Positions 32,271 through 42,187 of a DNA stretch of 64,000 nt are shown piece after piece. The notes beneath the pieces are model-generated. The model worked only from the letters and a program-made list of their open reading frames with translations, was not told the DNA's origin and made no database searches. This stretch comes from Filimonas effusa (GTDB lineage: Bacteria > Bacteroidota > Bacteroidia > Chitinophagales > Chitinophagaceae), in assembly GCF_004118675.1 (NCBI RefSeq), contig NZ_SDHZ01000002.1:1302001-1366000 (forward strand), written 5' to 3'. A program made the position numbers and the translations under genes. The stretch's first letter is position 1; each line of letters opens with the position of its first letter.

Positions 32271-32930
32271 TCAGAAAATCATAGTAAAATAGTACGCAAT
32301 AAACTGGCAGGTAACCCCTGCCAGTAGTCCTATATAGACCTCTGCAGCAGCGTGTTCGCTCAGCGCCAGCCTGGCTGTACAAATAAGGCCGGTAGCCACT
32401 ACAGCAACAGAAATATCTGCGCCCAAGTGCATGCCGTAAGTAAAACAGGTAAGGATAACGAAAGCCATTGCGCCTGCCGCCCCCATAGCGTGCATACTGA
32501 TCTTCAGGAAGTTATTAACGACCAAACCGGCTACTGTTGTTAAGAAGATACCCAGATAGAAGCATTTGATCACTATTGGCTGATCGGTGAAATTGCGGCT
32601 GAGATACCACATCCACCAGTAAAAGAACATTGTGATCATATATGGCACGATCCTGTCTTTAGGCGTACGCAGCATAATGCTATTGATGAATTTAAGTCGC
32701 CATAGCAGCAATACGGCAAATGCGGGGAAGAAGGCTGTCATCCAGAAGACGCTAAAGATCCTGTAACGCACTGCGACGGGGGAAATGCCTGCAAATTCGT
32801 AGGGAAAGCGAAAAAGCAGCCATAAAAAAACGAAAGTAGGTATAAACAGCGGGTGGAAAAGATAGGACACCAGTTTTGCCAGTAATTTAACCGGCATGGG
32901 CTGCGTTGTAACAGTTTGATTATCAGACAT
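32271..32930 (-). CDS. Integral membrane protein, PAP2-like
   Basis: 219 residues from the ATG at 32930 (the frame is open to 32954). Six or so hydrophobic segments. Motifs HPLFIPTFVF, KDRIVPYMITMFFYW, KISMHAMGAAGAMAF and RLALSEHAAAEVYIGLLAG are seen in a Bacteroidota family often described as phosphatidic-acid-phosphatase-like. The two His-containing stretches may match the PAP2 catalytic regions, but the classic PSGH motif is absent, so activity is doubtful. It lies between the transpeptidase-like gene and the sigma-54 gene. Confidence 0.65.
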   Translation of the reverse strand: MSDNQTVTTQPMPVKLLAKLVSYLFHPLFIPTFVFLWLLFRFPYEFAGISPVAVRYRIFSVFWMTAFFPAFAVLLLWRLKFINSIMLRTPKDRIVPYMITMFFYWWMWYLSRNFTDQPIVIKCFYLGIFLTTVAGLVVNNFLKISMHAMGAAGAMAFVILTCFTYGMHLGADISVAVVATGLICTARLALSEHAAAEVYIGLLAGVTCQFIAYYFTMIF

Positions 32931-33003
32931 TATATTCAATTGGGCCGGATACAACCGGAATATACTTTAGGGAAAACAGCCGCGTAGAGGCCGTTTTCCT
33001 GTT

Positions 33004-34482
33004 TTATAATTCTTTTCGCAAACGCGCTACGGGAATATTGAGCTGTTCCCGGTATTTGGCAACGGTACGACGTGCAATATTATATCCTTTTTCCTGAAGG
33101 AGCTCAGTAAGCCTTTCGTCGCTGAGTGGTTTACGTTTGTCTTCGCCTTCGATGAGATCGCTGAGTATTTTCTTGACTTCGCGGGTACTCACTTCTTCAC
33201 CACTTTCGGTGCTAAGCGATTCGCTGAAGAAGAATTTAAGGCGATAGGTTCCGAATTCAGTTTGAACGAATTTGCTGTTTGCCACGCGGCTCACGGTAGA
33301 GATATCGAGCCCTGTAACCTCTGCTATATCTTTGAGGATCATTGGTTTAAGGTTAGTTTCATCGCCTGTGAGGAAGAATTCGCGCTGGTATTCCATAATT
33401 GCGTTCATGGTACTGAGCAGGGTATGTTGCCGCTGCTTGATCATATCGATGAACCATTTGGCCGAGTCGATCTTCTGTTTGATGAACATGACCGCTTCTT
33501 TCTGGCGTTTATCTTTTTTAGCCCCTTTGTCGTATTCACGGAGCATATCGCGATAACCTTCGCTGATGCGGAGGTCTGGAGCGTTTTTGGCATTGAGGGA
33601 GAGTTCGAGTTTGCCGCCGGAGTTAAGGATAAAGAAATCGGGCACCACGTAACTCTCCGCCTTATTGATCTCACCGAGGTTTCCGCCTGGTTTGGGATTG
33701 AGCTTAATGATGGCATTGATGACATCGCGAAGCTGGTCGTCGTTAAGGTTGAGGCCTCTCTGGATTTTTTCGTAGTGTTTTTTTGTGAACTCTTCGAAGT
33801 ATTTATCGAGCACCTGGATGGCGAGGCTCACCTCTTTTCCGCCGGCAAGCTGTCTTTTCAGTTGTAACAGGAGGCATTCCTGGAGATTGCGGGCGCAAAT
33901 ACCGGGGGGATCGAACTGCTGGATCTTGTGGATCACGGCTTCTATCTCTTCTTCGGAGGCATCGACATTCTGGCGGAAAGCAAGGTCGTCGACCATGGAA
34001 GAGAGTTCGCGGCGGAGGTAGCCATCGTCGTCGAGGCTGCCTACTACCTGTTCTGCTATTTTGTAGTTTTTTTCGTCGAGGGAGAGGAGGCCAAGCTGAT
34101 CGACCAGGATGTCGTGAAAACTGCTTTCAATTTTAAAAGGCAGTGTTTTTTTGTCGTCGGCATCGGGGTAATTGTCGTCGCGGAGTTTATAGTCGGCAAC
34201 GTCATCGTCGCTATCGGAGACATAATCGCTGATATCTATATTTTCGTATTCGTCTTCGGAGCCATCCATTTCGTACTCCTCTTCCTGGGTATCGAACTCT
34301 TCGGCTTCATCGTAGTCATCTCTTTCTTCGTCGGTAACCTCGAGCGCAGGGTTTTCTTCGAGTTCCTCTTTAATACGTTCTTCCAGGTTGGCCGTGGGGA
34401 CCTGTAGCAACTTCATTAACTGAATCTGCTGAGGAGAGAGCTTTTGTAAGAGTTTCTGTTGTAATGATTGGCTTAATGACAT
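33004..34482 (-). CDS. rpoN: RNA polymerase sigma-54 factor
   Basis: 492 residues. Region I (residues 1-45, Gln/Leu-rich: QSLQQKLLQKLSPQQIQLMKLLQ), a very acidic region II (about 48-105), the core-binding domain (about 120-300), the HTH (DIAEVTGLDISTVSRVANSKFVQTEFG), and the RpoN box ARRTVAKYR at 470-478. It recognises minus-24/minus-12 promoters and needs AAA+ enhancer-binding proteins; none is encoded in this window. It is the only sigma-54 gene seen and stands as a single gene, divergent from the small exported protein at 34566. Confidence 0.97.
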   Translation of the reverse strand: MSLSQSLQQKLLQKLSPQQIQLMKLLQVPTANLEERIKEELEENPALEVTDEERDDYDEAEEFDTQEEEYEMDGSEDEYENIDISDYVSDSDDDVADYKLRDDNYPDADDKKTLPFKIESSFHDILVDQLGLLSLDEKNYKIAEQVVGSLDDDGYLRRELSSMVDDLAFRQNVDASEEEIEAVIHKIQQFDPPGICARNLQECLLLQLKRQLAGGKEVSLAIQVLDKYFEEFTKKHYEKIQRGLNLNDDQLRDVINAIIKLNPKPGGNLGEINKAESYVVPDFFILNSGGKLELSLNAKNAPDLRISEGYRDMLREYDKGAKKDKRQKEAVMFIKQKIDSAKWFIDMIKQRQHTLLSTMNAIMEYQREFFLTGDETNLKPMILKDIAEVTGLDISTVSRVANSKFVQTEFGTYRLKFFFSESLSTESGEEVSTREVKKILSDLIEGEDKRKPLSDERLTELLQEKGYNIARRTVAKYREQLNIPVARLRKEL

Positions 34483-34565
34483 GCTGTTATTAGTTCTTCT
34501 AAGATTAACAGGTTCCTTGAGATACTGATTTTTCGGGGTAAATTTACGTACTTCAAACCAATCGA

Positions 34566-34859
34566 ATGCCTAAAATTCTCTTAATATTGTTCATTTTTCT
34601 TTTTTCGGCATCTTTCTTGTTCGGCCAAAAAATCACATACAGGTTATCTAAAGACAGTATTTTACCCATTTTTCGTTTACCTGTCACCTATTCGCTGCCA
34701 GAACGGGGGAATCCGGGGTTACCGGCCAATTTTTACAGTAGTCATCTGGGGTTTTTCTGCCACAAAGAGCTTCAATTGGAGAAAGCTTCGGGCATACCAT
34801 TACGAATAAGGTTAGGGTCGTTGTCTTATGTTAACAAGTTAGAGGGGAAAAGGTTCTAA
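34566..34859 (+). CDS. Small exported hypothetical protein
   Basis: 97 residues. Signal peptide 1-20 ([15 protein letters not shown]). The mature part has [44 protein letters not shown], similar to a short family I recall from many Bacteroidota, in which the two Cys and the LGFFC-KELQ stretch recur. Function unknown. It is followed directly by a clear terminator. Confidence 0.75.
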   Translation: MPKILLILFIFLFSASFLFGQKITYRLSKDSILPIFRLPVTYSLPERGNPGLPANFYSSHLGFFCHKELQLEKASGIPLRIRLGSLSYVNKLEGKRF

Positions 34860-34864
34860 AAAAA

Positions 34865-34901
34865 TGAGGTGATACAAAGTTCAGACTTTTGTATCACCTC
34901 A
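34865..34901. terminator. Predicted intrinsic terminator
   Basis: A 14-bp stem (TGAGGTGATACAAA / TTTGTATCACCTCA) with a 9-nt loop, preceded by an A run and followed by GTGTTATTTT. It lies between convergent genes. Confidence 0.75.
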
Positions 34902-34966
34902 GTGTTATTTTAACCTCGTTTATAACGGCTTTAAAACCCGTTGAAAGCGGCTTTTATTCAACTTTT

Positions 34967-35698
34967 TTAGTTGGAGAGCTGTGCAAGGGGAGCAAACTTC
35001 ACATCAATACTATCTGCACCGGTAGAAGAGGGGATTCCAGCAAGAAGCACTGCATAAACCTGATTGCTTTTAATATCCTCTTTCTTTTTCGAAGCCACTA
35101 TATTGCTGCCGTTGGTAATGGATACTATGACATTGCCTGCAGGCAATTCTTTAAAATCGGATATGGCGCCGAATCCAACGTTGGCATCCGTAATAGCGGG
35201 ATTACCTTCGGGGGTTATAGTGACAGTAAGTTTTGAAGAATCGGGGATCGTATTAAAATAGCGAATAAAGATATTACCATTGGAAGTTGGCAACTCATCA
35301 TATTTATCTTCTACTACCAGGTTGCGATAGTTACCATTTGCACCTGCCACCACTACTGAATAATATTTTCCCAATTCAAAATTCGTGGTTGTTTGCGCCA
35401 TTGTGCTACCTGTTGTAGCGCTATAAGAACGAACTATGCGCTGACCTGTTGCCACTGCCTGATAGCCCCCTGTATAGTTTGCATAACCCAGTGCTGAACT
35501 CAGGAATTCGCTGCCTGATAAGGAGATGCCGATTCCATAATTCTGATCCGTTGCAACGTTAAAGGCAATTAATCCGGCAATGGGCGTATTTTCTGCGTCG
35601 ACAGATTTGGAGCAAGAGGAGAGCGCCAGTGATGCGGCTACAACCGTTCCCATAATTAACATAGTCCTTTTGAGACCTAACGTTAAGTTAGTTTGCAT
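34967..35698 (-). CDS. DUF4397 domain lipoprotein
   Basis: 243 residues. Lipoprotein signal ending ALSSC (lipidated Cys29). The mature protein is made of short beta segments. NIFIRYFNTIPDSSKLTVTI and FKELPAGNVIVSITNG are typical of DUF4397 (Ig-like) surface lipoproteins, and the N-terminal half repeats the pattern more weakly (GLIAFNVATDQNYGIGISLSG). Function is not known. It stands alone between a terminator and the CvfB-like gene. Confidence 0.82.
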   Translation of the reverse strand: MQTNLTLGLKRTMLIMGTVVAASLALSSCSKSVDAENTPIAGLIAFNVATDQNYGIGISLSGSEFLSSALGYANYTGGYQAVATGQRIVRSYSATTGSTMAQTTTNFELGKYYSVVVAGANGNYRNLVVEDKYDELPTSNGNIFIRYFNTIPDSSKLTVTITPEGNPAITDANVGFGAISDFKELPAGNVIVSITNGSNIVASKKKEDIKSNQVYAVLLAGIPSSTGADSIDVKFAPLAQLSN

Positions 35699-35872
35699 TA
35701 CTTACAATTTAAAGATTCTCTAATCGGCATTCCTGTGCCATGTTCTAAACGGAATAATGATGCCAATTTGCATAAATCGTTGCCTGCGGTTTGCCACATT
35801 AACATATTCTTAAAACAACCTGACCAGGCAGCAAAGCTGCATCCCGGATCATTTATTGTTTGCAGGCGGTTA

Positions 35873-36709
35873 TTAGTCGTTGGACAGCAATTTGATGCCT
35901 GATTGTGTAAAGCTGATCTTTTGTTGTTTGTATAAGGCGCCGGTTGTCATTTTAAATGTTTTTTTACTCATGCCGAAGAAGTCGTAGATCTCCTGGGGAT
36001 CGGATTTGTCGTGATAAGGCAGGTATCCGTCATTTTCACGCAGCAGGCGCAGTATTTTCCCGGTTTCGTCTTCTACTTTATCGTACCCTGGTTTTCCAAG
36101 GCCTACGTCGATCTTATTATCTTCTCTTATTTTCTTAATAAAGCCGTCGAGCGTATCGCCTATTTCAAGTTCTTTAAAGACTTCATTGAAGTAAAGTAAT
36201 CCTGTATGGATACCGTTGATAATGACAACATAGCCCAGTTCTGATCTGCGGTAGACCAGGAGTTTTACCTGTTGTTTTTCGGCAACAGTAAGGTGTTCAT
36301 TATCAAGGAGGCGTTCAATTCTTTCTGTAGCTGCGACGCGTCCGGTTTGTTCGTCGACATACAGTTTCACAAGATAACCTGCACCTACGCGCATGAAACT
36401 CTGTTGTTGTGATTTTGGCACGAAGAGGTCTTTCATAAGGCCCCAGTCGAGGAAAGCGCCTTGCGGTGTGACGGCCACGACCTGCATGAAGGCGATATCT
36501 CCAACTACTGCATTCGGCTTCTGGGTAGTAGCAATAAGGCGGTTATCGGAATCGTGGTAGATAAAAACGTCGAGTTCGTCGCCATTTTTTATGTTACGGG
36601 GGACAAAACGTTTTGGCAAGAGGATACCTCCTTCGCCATCGTCCATAAAAGCACCTATTTCTACCTGGCGTAACACTTTCAACCTATTGATCTTACCGAC
36701 CTCAACCAT
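35873..36709 (-). CDS. CvfB-like S1 RNA-binding protein
   Basis: 278 residues. Tandem S1-type beta-barrels: residues 1-65 (LKVLRQVEIGAFMDDGEGGILLPKRFVP), 68-130 (VVAVTPQGAFLDWGLMKDLFVPKSQQ) and 145-205 (GYVVIINGIHTGLLYFNEVF). The C-terminal winged helix is KSDPQEIYDFFGMSKKTFKMTTGALYKQQKI. This is the layout of CvfB/YitL, which binds RNA and affects virulence-factor expression in Staphylococcus. Its role in Bacteroidota is not known. A TACCTTTG box lies 22 nt upstream. Confidence 0.92.
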   Translation of the reverse strand: MVEVGKINRLKVLRQVEIGAFMDDGEGGILLPKRFVPRNIKNGDELDVFIYHDSDNRLIATTQKPNAVVGDIAFMQVVAVTPQGAFLDWGLMKDLFVPKSQQQSFMRVGAGYLVKLYVDEQTGRVAATERIERLLDNEHLTVAEKQQVKLLVYRRSELGYVVIINGIHTGLLYFNEVFKELEIGDTLDGFIKKIREDNKIDVGLGKPGYDKVEDETGKILRLLRENDGYLPYHDKSDPQEIYDFFGMSKKTFKMTTGALYKQQKISFTQSGIKLLSND

Positions 36710-36731
36710 TGTCGTTTAGTTTATTTCAAAG

Positions 36732-36739
36732 CAAAGGTA
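36732..36739 (-). promoter_or_regulatory. Minus-7 box (TACCTTTG) of the CvfB-like gene
   Basis: Full match to TAnnTTTG on the minus strand, 22 nt from the ATG at 36709. The minus-33 element is not clear. Confidence 0.45.
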
Positions 36740-36763
36740 CAAGTAACGGACCATGTTTCGGGA

Positions 36764-38773
36764 TTAAGCCGGCACCTGTTCGAGCCATTGGCGAAAAGCA
36801 AGGAATACAAAATGCGCCATCCAGTTATCGGTTTCTACGACAAGGTTATAGAGATCTTCGATGTCCTTTTCATTAAAGTTTTTTCCATTCCAGTAGAAAT
36901 GGTAGCTGTTTACGAACGATTCAACGGCTTTGTGCAGTGGCTCGTTGCCCTGGAATCCTTTATTATCAAGCATTTCGCGCCAAAGGGTCAGACAGGCTGG
37001 TTCCGGACCTGCTTTCAGTTTTTCGACGGTTAGACTGACCTCTTCCGCCGAAAGGGGCTGATGACTGAAAAATGGCATGATAAGCGTAAGAATTTCTTTT
37101 GATACATCGTTAAACTGTCCCTGCCTTGCTGAGCGGGTGATAAAGTCGTGGCCTCCTTCCGGAGCCTGCTGTTTCAGGTATTGAAGTATTTTAAGATCAG
37201 TTTCCTGCATTTGCTGATGAAGCCTTTCGATTTCACTTCTCAGATCTTCGACAACGGCAGGCGCTTCTGAAACATCATACTTCTGCCCATCGAAGTCGAA
37301 GCTCTTTACATCGATTTTTCCATGGGCAATAGCTTCAACAATCATCATATCGCGTTCATTGGCACGCAGCAGGGTTGGCAGGTTTTGATTCGTTTCATTG
37401 ACGATATCATTCCATGCCAACGGAAAGACCGGCAATCCGGCCAGTTGTTTTACAACTTCCTGCCCTGGGTAGCGTGCTGAAAACCATGTTCTATATTTCA
37501 ACGGCAAACTAATTGCTTCGCGGTCTTTAATGAAGTTGTGCTCAAATTCTTCCTTATCGTAGAATGAGAGTGTTTCTGTAACACCCGAGTGTGCGTACAT
37601 ATGCCGCGTCATATTTAATTGCACCTGCTCCGGATCGTTAAAGAAACCCCATGCAGGATCAGCAACCGGTGCAACATTCCAGTTCAACTGGTGAAGCCGT
37701 CCGGTACGTTCTTCCGTTGTTGGATGGCTGGCCCATTGATCCTGGTAGTTCACCCGTGAGGGAAGTTCAGCATTAAGAGAAAATCCTTTTCCAATAAGGT
37801 TCAAGACCACCCGCTGATCGGCAAACAGGTTGGCAGTGGCTTTATTATCCGACAAGGAGTCTGTAGCCCTGGTCATTGCTTCTTCGTAACAAGAGTGGGC
37901 TATCAATATCTTATCCAGGGCGCTTACCAGGTTATTACCTCCGGCAACAGAAGCGGCGATAGCATCGGCATGGAATTCCATTTCGCGGCTAAGTCCCATA
38001 TATGCTTTATTTACAGGCGCATACATTTTCCTTAGGATCCATTGTATGCCTTCTGCTATTTTAGCTACAGCTACGGTAAACAACTGAAAGATGCCATGAA
38101 GGTTACCCCAACTATTGAGAAATCCTCCATATCCTTTGTTTTCGAACAACATATTGTAGATGATGTTGTTCACGTAATAGATGTAGCTACCGAGCCTTAG
38201 GCTACGCTGGCTGAAGTGGCCGAATTCGTGCGCCATTATTGCTTTAAATTCCCCAGCGTTCAGCACATTTACCAGCCCCACTCCTATTTCCAGGTTTTTG
38301 CGTACCGGGAAAAACATACTCCAGAAGCTAACTTTATATGATACAGAGGCATTCACTATGGGGATGAGGAAGATCTTTTTGGGGAAAGGCGTTTGCGTTT
38401 CAACAGTAAGCTTTCTTATAAACTCAAAAAGGATGGGATGTTGCGCCTCTGTAATTTCTATGCTACCATTGTCTTCCTGCTTATGAGCGGCGAAGAGAAA
38501 CTTAACCAGGAAAAAAACAATAGCGAGTCCGAATGCCATAAGGCCAATACCGAACAAATAAACCCATAACCCTCTAAGGTTAGCCATGAGCGCAATACCA
38601 CCATAGATACAGCCAATAGCCAATGCTACCGCAGCAATTACCAGTAACAGATAAACAACAAAAAAAAGAATGATCTGCACCACAACCTTACTGACCTCTT
38701 TTTTAAAAGCTGCAGATGGAGTTAATAACTGTATGTCAACAGCCACAGGTGCCGGCGGATAAAGCGTATTCAT
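36764..38773 (-). CDS. M48 family membrane metallopeptidase
   Basis: 669 residues. Two N-terminal TM segments (about 30-60 and 68-95) are followed by the M48 domain with zinc motif HEFGH at 182-186 and the downstream Glu in EMEFHADAIAASVAGG. A long C-terminal half (about 360-669) of unknown function follows. M48 peptidases such as HtpX act in inner-membrane protein quality control. This one is much longer than HtpX (about 290 residues) and matches a longer Bacteroidota form. It is a single gene between cbpM and the CvfB-like gene. Confidence 0.9.
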   Translation of the reverse strand: MNTLYPPAPVAVDIQLLTPSAAFKKEVSKVVVQIILFFVVYLLLVIAAVALAIGCIYGGIALMANLRGLWVYLFGIGLMAFGLAIVFFLVKFLFAAHKQEDNGSIEITEAQHPILFEFIRKLTVETQTPFPKKIFLIPIVNASVSYKVSFWSMFFPVRKNLEIGVGLVNVLNAGEFKAIMAHEFGHFSQRSLRLGSYIYYVNNIIYNMLFENKGYGGFLNSWGNLHGIFQLFTVAVAKIAEGIQWILRKMYAPVNKAYMGLSREMEFHADAIAASVAGGNNLVSALDKILIAHSCYEEAMTRATDSLSDNKATANLFADQRVVLNLIGKGFSLNAELPSRVNYQDQWASHPTTEERTGRLHQLNWNVAPVADPAWGFFNDPEQVQLNMTRHMYAHSGVTETLSFYDKEEFEHNFIKDREAISLPLKYRTWFSARYPGQEVVKQLAGLPVFPLAWNDIVNETNQNLPTLLRANERDMMIVEAIAHGKIDVKSFDFDGQKYDVSEAPAVVEDLRSEIERLHQQMQETDLKILQYLKQQAPEGGHDFITRSARQGQFNDVSKEILTLIMPFFSHQPLSAEEVSLTVEKLKAGPEPACLTLWREMLDNKGFQGNEPLHKAVESFVNSYHFYWNGKNFNEKDIEDLYNLVVETDNWMAHFVFLAFRQWLEQVPA

Positions 38774-38818
38774 AGTTTAAAGATGAGGGTTGAAAAAGCG
38801 CGGCAATATAGGAAAAAA

Positions 38819-39118
38819 CTAATAATGGCTTTCATACCAGGAGAGGCGTTGCTTCACAGTTTTTAGTTCATGTTGTAATTCATTGAGCTTATGCAGCAAG
38901 TGCGTAACTGCCTCAATGCCTTCGGAATTGATATCAAGTTCATTATGCAGTCGCACCATCATTTCCAGTTCTTTAAGCTGCGCTATATTCAGTAGCTGGT
39001 TATTGTCGACGACGGTGATTTCAATAAGTCCGGCATCATGCAGGCCAGAGATGAACGTGTAAGAGATGTGGTGACAATCACAGAAGTCGCCCAGATTTAC
39101 GAATTCATTTAATTCCAT
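38819..39118 (-). CDS. cbpM: Chaperone modulator CbpM
   Basis: 99 residues, the normal size. MerR-like winged-helix start (DFCDCHHISYTFISGLHDAGLIEI) followed by a helix and a C-terminal coiled segment (LLHKLNELQHELKTVKQRL). CbpM binds the J-domain of CbpA and blocks its action on DnaK. It sits 11 bases after the cbpA gene, the usual order. Confidence 0.9.
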   Translation of the reverse strand: MELNEFVNLGDFCDCHHISYTFISGLHDAGLIEITVVDNNQLLNIAQLKELEMMVRLHNELDINSEGIEAVTHLLHKLNELQHELKTVKQRLSWYESHY

Positions 39119-39129
39119 GGCAATACGTT

Positions 39130-40041
39130 TTATGAGTTCGCTAATTTCCTGAACAGGTCTTTTTGTGCTTCGGTCAGGCCTGTCGGGATCTTTACATGGT
39201 AAGTGATATAAAGGTCACCGAAGGCACCTTCCTGTTTATATATGGGAAATCCTTTTCCTTTAAGCCTGATTTTTGTACCGGTTTGCGTTTCGGGCGGCAC
39301 TTTCAATTTCAGCTTTCCACCGGGCGTATCTATTATCCATTCACCGCCAAGCACGGCGGTATAGAGCGGCAGTTCAACGGTAGTATAGAGGTCGTTACCC
39401 ACCCTGTTAAAGCCGGTATTGTTCTTAATGATGAAGGTAATATAGAGATCGCCTGCCGGGCCGCCGTTTTTACCGGGGCCGCCATGGCCTTTGAGCCTTA
39501 TGACCTGTCCGTCTTCAACCCCTGCCGGGATAGTTATGCGGATATTTTTTTCATTGACAGTGATCACCTGTTTATGCGTCGTATATACATCGTTAAGGTT
39601 GAGTTGCAGCTGCGCGTTAAAATCCTGTCCGCGGAATTGCGCCGATTTCGCTGAGCGGCCTGCAGATCGTGCACCGCCGAACATTTGTTCGAAGAAGTCG
39701 GAGAATCCCTCCCCTCCTCCGAAGTCGAAGCCTTCGAAGCCTCCTCCTGCGGCGCCCTGGTTATAATAGGTTCCTGTTCCGCCCTGCTGCCGTGCCTGTT
39801 CAAACTGGTCGGCCTGCTTCCAGTTTTCGCCATACTGGTCGTATTTCTTTCTTTTTTCGGGGTCGCTGAGCACTTCATTCGCTTCATTGATCTGCTGAAA
39901 AGTTCTTTGTGCCACAGCATCATTGGGATTGAGATCGGGATGGTATTTCCTGGCAAGTTTGCGGTATGCTTTTTTGATATCATCGGCCGATGCATTTTTA
40001 TCGATCCCAAGTATCTTATAATAATCAATAAACTCAGCCAT
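39130..40041 (-). CDS. cbpA: DnaJ-class co-chaperone CbpA
   Basis: 303 residues. J-domain at 4-70 with the HPD motif in KYHPDLNP, a Gly/Phe-rich linker (about 85-130: [19 protein letters not shown]), and two C-terminal beta domains ([50 protein letters not shown]). There is no Cys-rich zinc finger, which separates it from DnaJ. It stimulates DnaK in the cytoplasm, and is paired with CbpM. Confidence 0.94.
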   Translation of the reverse strand: MAEFIDYYKILGIDKNASADDIKKAYRKLARKYHPDLNPNDAVAQRTFQQINEANEVLSDPEKRKKYDQYGENWKQADQFEQARQQGGTGTYYNQGAAGGGFEGFDFGGGEGFSDFFEQMFGGARSAGRSAKSAQFRGQDFNAQLQLNLNDVYTTHKQVITVNEKNIRITIPAGVEDGQVIRLKGHGGPGKNGGPAGDLYITFIIKNNTGFNRVGNDLYTTVELPLYTAVLGGEWIIDTPGGKLKLKVPPETQTGTKIRLKGKGFPIYKQEGAFGDLYITYHVKIPTGLTEAQKDLFRKLANS

Positions 40042-40138
40042 ATGTGTTCTTATAGTTATGCTACTAATTTACAAAAAATACGCCGTAGATACTACCTTTG
40101 GCAACGTCAAACATATCCTATTGTTTAATTGCTACATC

Positions 40139-40954
40139 ATGAAATATTTTTTCTTCCTTGTTCTTTTCTGTACCTCCACCGTTTTTGCGGCGAAGGTTGA
40201 TACTATCCAGGTTTTCAGTGCCACGATGCAAAAGAATGTGCCTTGTGTAGTGGTAAAGCCCGATCAAAAGAAGGGTAAAAAAGAGCGTTATCCTGTTGTG
40301 TACCTGTTACATGGTTATAGCGGGAACTATCGTTCGTGGGTAAAAGATTTCCCGTCGGTTACAACTGATGCAGACAAGTACGGAATTATAGTGGTATGTC
40401 CTGACGGCGGCTTCAGCAGCTGGTATCTTGACAGTCCGCTGGACAGCAGCTATCGTTATGAGACATTTATGATTAAAGAGTTATTGCCTTATATAGATGC
40501 GAACTATCCGACCATTGCCGACCGTGCACACCGTGGTATATCGGGATTGAGCATGGGCGGACACGGGGCATTTTATTTAACCTTAAGACATAAGGATCTT
40601 TTTGGTGTTGTAAACAGTACCAGCGGCGGCGTTGACATCAGGCCATTTCCCAACAACTGGGATTTAAAGAAAAGATTAGGAGAAATAGCATCTTATCCTC
40701 AAAACTGGGAGGCAAATACAGTTATCAATCTTGCAGACAGTTTAAAGAAAGATGAGTTAAAGATTGCATTTGACTGTGGAGTTTCCGACTTTTTTTTACA
40801 AGTAAACCGCGACTTACATAAGAAATTATTGGATAATAAAATAGCGCATGATTATACCGAGCGTCCCGGCGGGCATAATGGCGCCTACTGGCGTACAGCC
40901 ATTTTGTATCACATGCTATTCTTTCATAATTTCTTTACAGATCCCACGTTATAA
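40139..40954 (+). CDS. Secreted alpha/beta-hydrolase, esterase D type
   Basis: 271 residues from the ATG at 40139, which begins the signal peptide MKYFFFLVLFCTSTVFA; the open frame further upstream is not needed. Esterase-D/feruloyl-esterase layout: VVYLLHGYSGNYRSW oxyanion region, GISGLSMGGHGA with nucleophile Ser, Asp in IAFDCGVSDFF, and catalytic His in ERPGGHNGAYW. It probably cleaves an ester in the periplasm or outside the cell; the substrate is unknown. It is a single gene, divergent from cbpA. Confidence 0.88.
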   Translation: MKYFFFLVLFCTSTVFAAKVDTIQVFSATMQKNVPCVVVKPDQKKGKKERYPVVYLLHGYSGNYRSWVKDFPSVTTDADKYGIIVVCPDGGFSSWYLDSPLDSSYRYETFMIKELLPYIDANYPTIADRAHRGISGLSMGGHGAFYLTLRHKDLFGVVNSTSGGVDIRPFPNNWDLKKRLGEIASYPQNWEANTVINLADSLKKDELKIAFDCGVSDFFLQVNRDLHKKLLDNKIAHDYTERPGGHNGAYWRTAILYHMLFFHNFFTDPTL

Positions 40955-41084
40955 TACTTACAAGCGTTACTGTTCATTGCTTAAGATTTGCTAAGAAAAC
41001 TTAATTATGGCTTAACCTACTTTACTGTATAAAATATTATGCGTCTCTTTGAGGATTGAATTTTTAGTTTTAATCCTCTACCTA

Positions 41085-42182
41085 ATGAATGATGTGCATG
41101 AGACGTTCCGGCTACAGGCTGTACAGAGGTTTTACGAGTTAAGTGGTAATATATCGGCGGAGCTTCAGCAACTGGCTGAGCTGGCCGCCCAGATCTGTAA
41201 TACGCCGATGGCGTTATTGAGCATGATACACCGGGACAAGCAGTATTTCCTGGGGAAGGTTGGCGTAGTTATATCGGAAACGGACAGGTCTATTTCCTTT
41301 TGCACGCATACTATAGAGCAGAATGATCTGCTGATCATTCCGGACACATTGGAAGACGAACGTTTTGTGCATCACTTGCAGGTAAGAGGGTTTCCGTATC
41401 TACGTTTTTATGCGGGAGCCACTCTTACCACTGAAGATGGTTTTAATGTAGGCAGCATTTGTGTATTAGACAAGCAGCCGCGCACGCTTGATGAAAAGCA
41501 ATGTAACGCCCTACGTGCACTATCGGCCCAGGCCACCCGGTTAATGGAATTAAACATCACATTGCAGTATACTTCAAGGCTGCTCGACAACCAGGAAAGC
41601 ACCGCACTGAAGCTACGTTCTATCCTTGACAGCTCAAATGTGCATCATATATTGCTTGGTAGGAATTACGAAATACTGGCATATAATAAAGCAGCATTCC
41701 GGTTCATTAAAAAAGCAACAGGCAAGGGATATATACCCGGAGATAACATACTCGCCTACTCTACCCCCGCTACAGAAGAAATATTCAAGAACTGTTACCA
41801 ACGGGCTTTAAAGGGAGAGCATATACATGCTGAACGCAAGGTGAGTTACTACGACATATCGCCTTCGTGGTGGGAAATAAGCTATAGCCCTGCGCGGGAT
41901 GCTGAAGGGAATATTATTGGCGTTGCCTTCAATGCATCGAATATAGATGACCGCAAGAAAGTTGAAGAGCAAATAACGCTGCAAAATACAACACTCAGGA
42001 ATATAGCCCAGTTACAATCGCACCAGGCCCGGGGCCCGTTATCGTCGATCATTGGCCTGGTTCAGATCATCAAAGAAGAAGAATACAAGCACGACGAAAC
42101 GTTGATTGGCCTGTTAGACAAAGCGGTTCAGCAGCTGGATGACAGCATCAGGGAGATCGTAAACAAGACGTCGAGTTTGTAA
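41085..42182 (+). CDS. GAF-PAS signalling protein with a lone DHp-like helix, no ATPase domain
   Basis: 365 residues from the ATG at 41085 (the open frame begins at a TTG at 41049). GAF domain at about 10-165 (CNTPMALLSMIHRDKQYFLGK, FYAGATLTTEDGFNVGSICVLD); PAS domain at about 178-300 (ILDSSNVHHILLGRNYEILAYN, ISYSPARDAEGNIIGVAFNASNI). It ends in a helix with QSHQARGPLSSIIGLVQII, where the His corresponds to the H-box of histidine kinases. No catalytic ATPase domain follows; the protein ends in REIVNKTSSL. Similar short forms are common in Bacteroidota, so this may not be damage. How it signals is unknown. Confidence 0.82.
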   Translation: MNDVHETFRLQAVQRFYELSGNISAELQQLAELAAQICNTPMALLSMIHRDKQYFLGKVGVVISETDRSISFCTHTIEQNDLLIIPDTLEDERFVHHLQVRGFPYLRFYAGATLTTEDGFNVGSICVLDKQPRTLDEKQCNALRALSAQATRLMELNITLQYTSRLLDNQESTALKLRSILDSSNVHHILLGRNYEILAYNKAAFRFIKKATGKGYIPGDNILAYSTPATEEIFKNCYQRALKGEHIHAERKVSYYDISPSWWEISYSPARDAEGNIIGVAFNASNIDDRKKVEEQITLQNTTLRNIAQLQSHQARGPLSSIIGLVQIIKEEEYKHDETLIGLLDKAVQQLDDSIREIVNKTSSL

Positions 42183-42187
42183 TAGTT

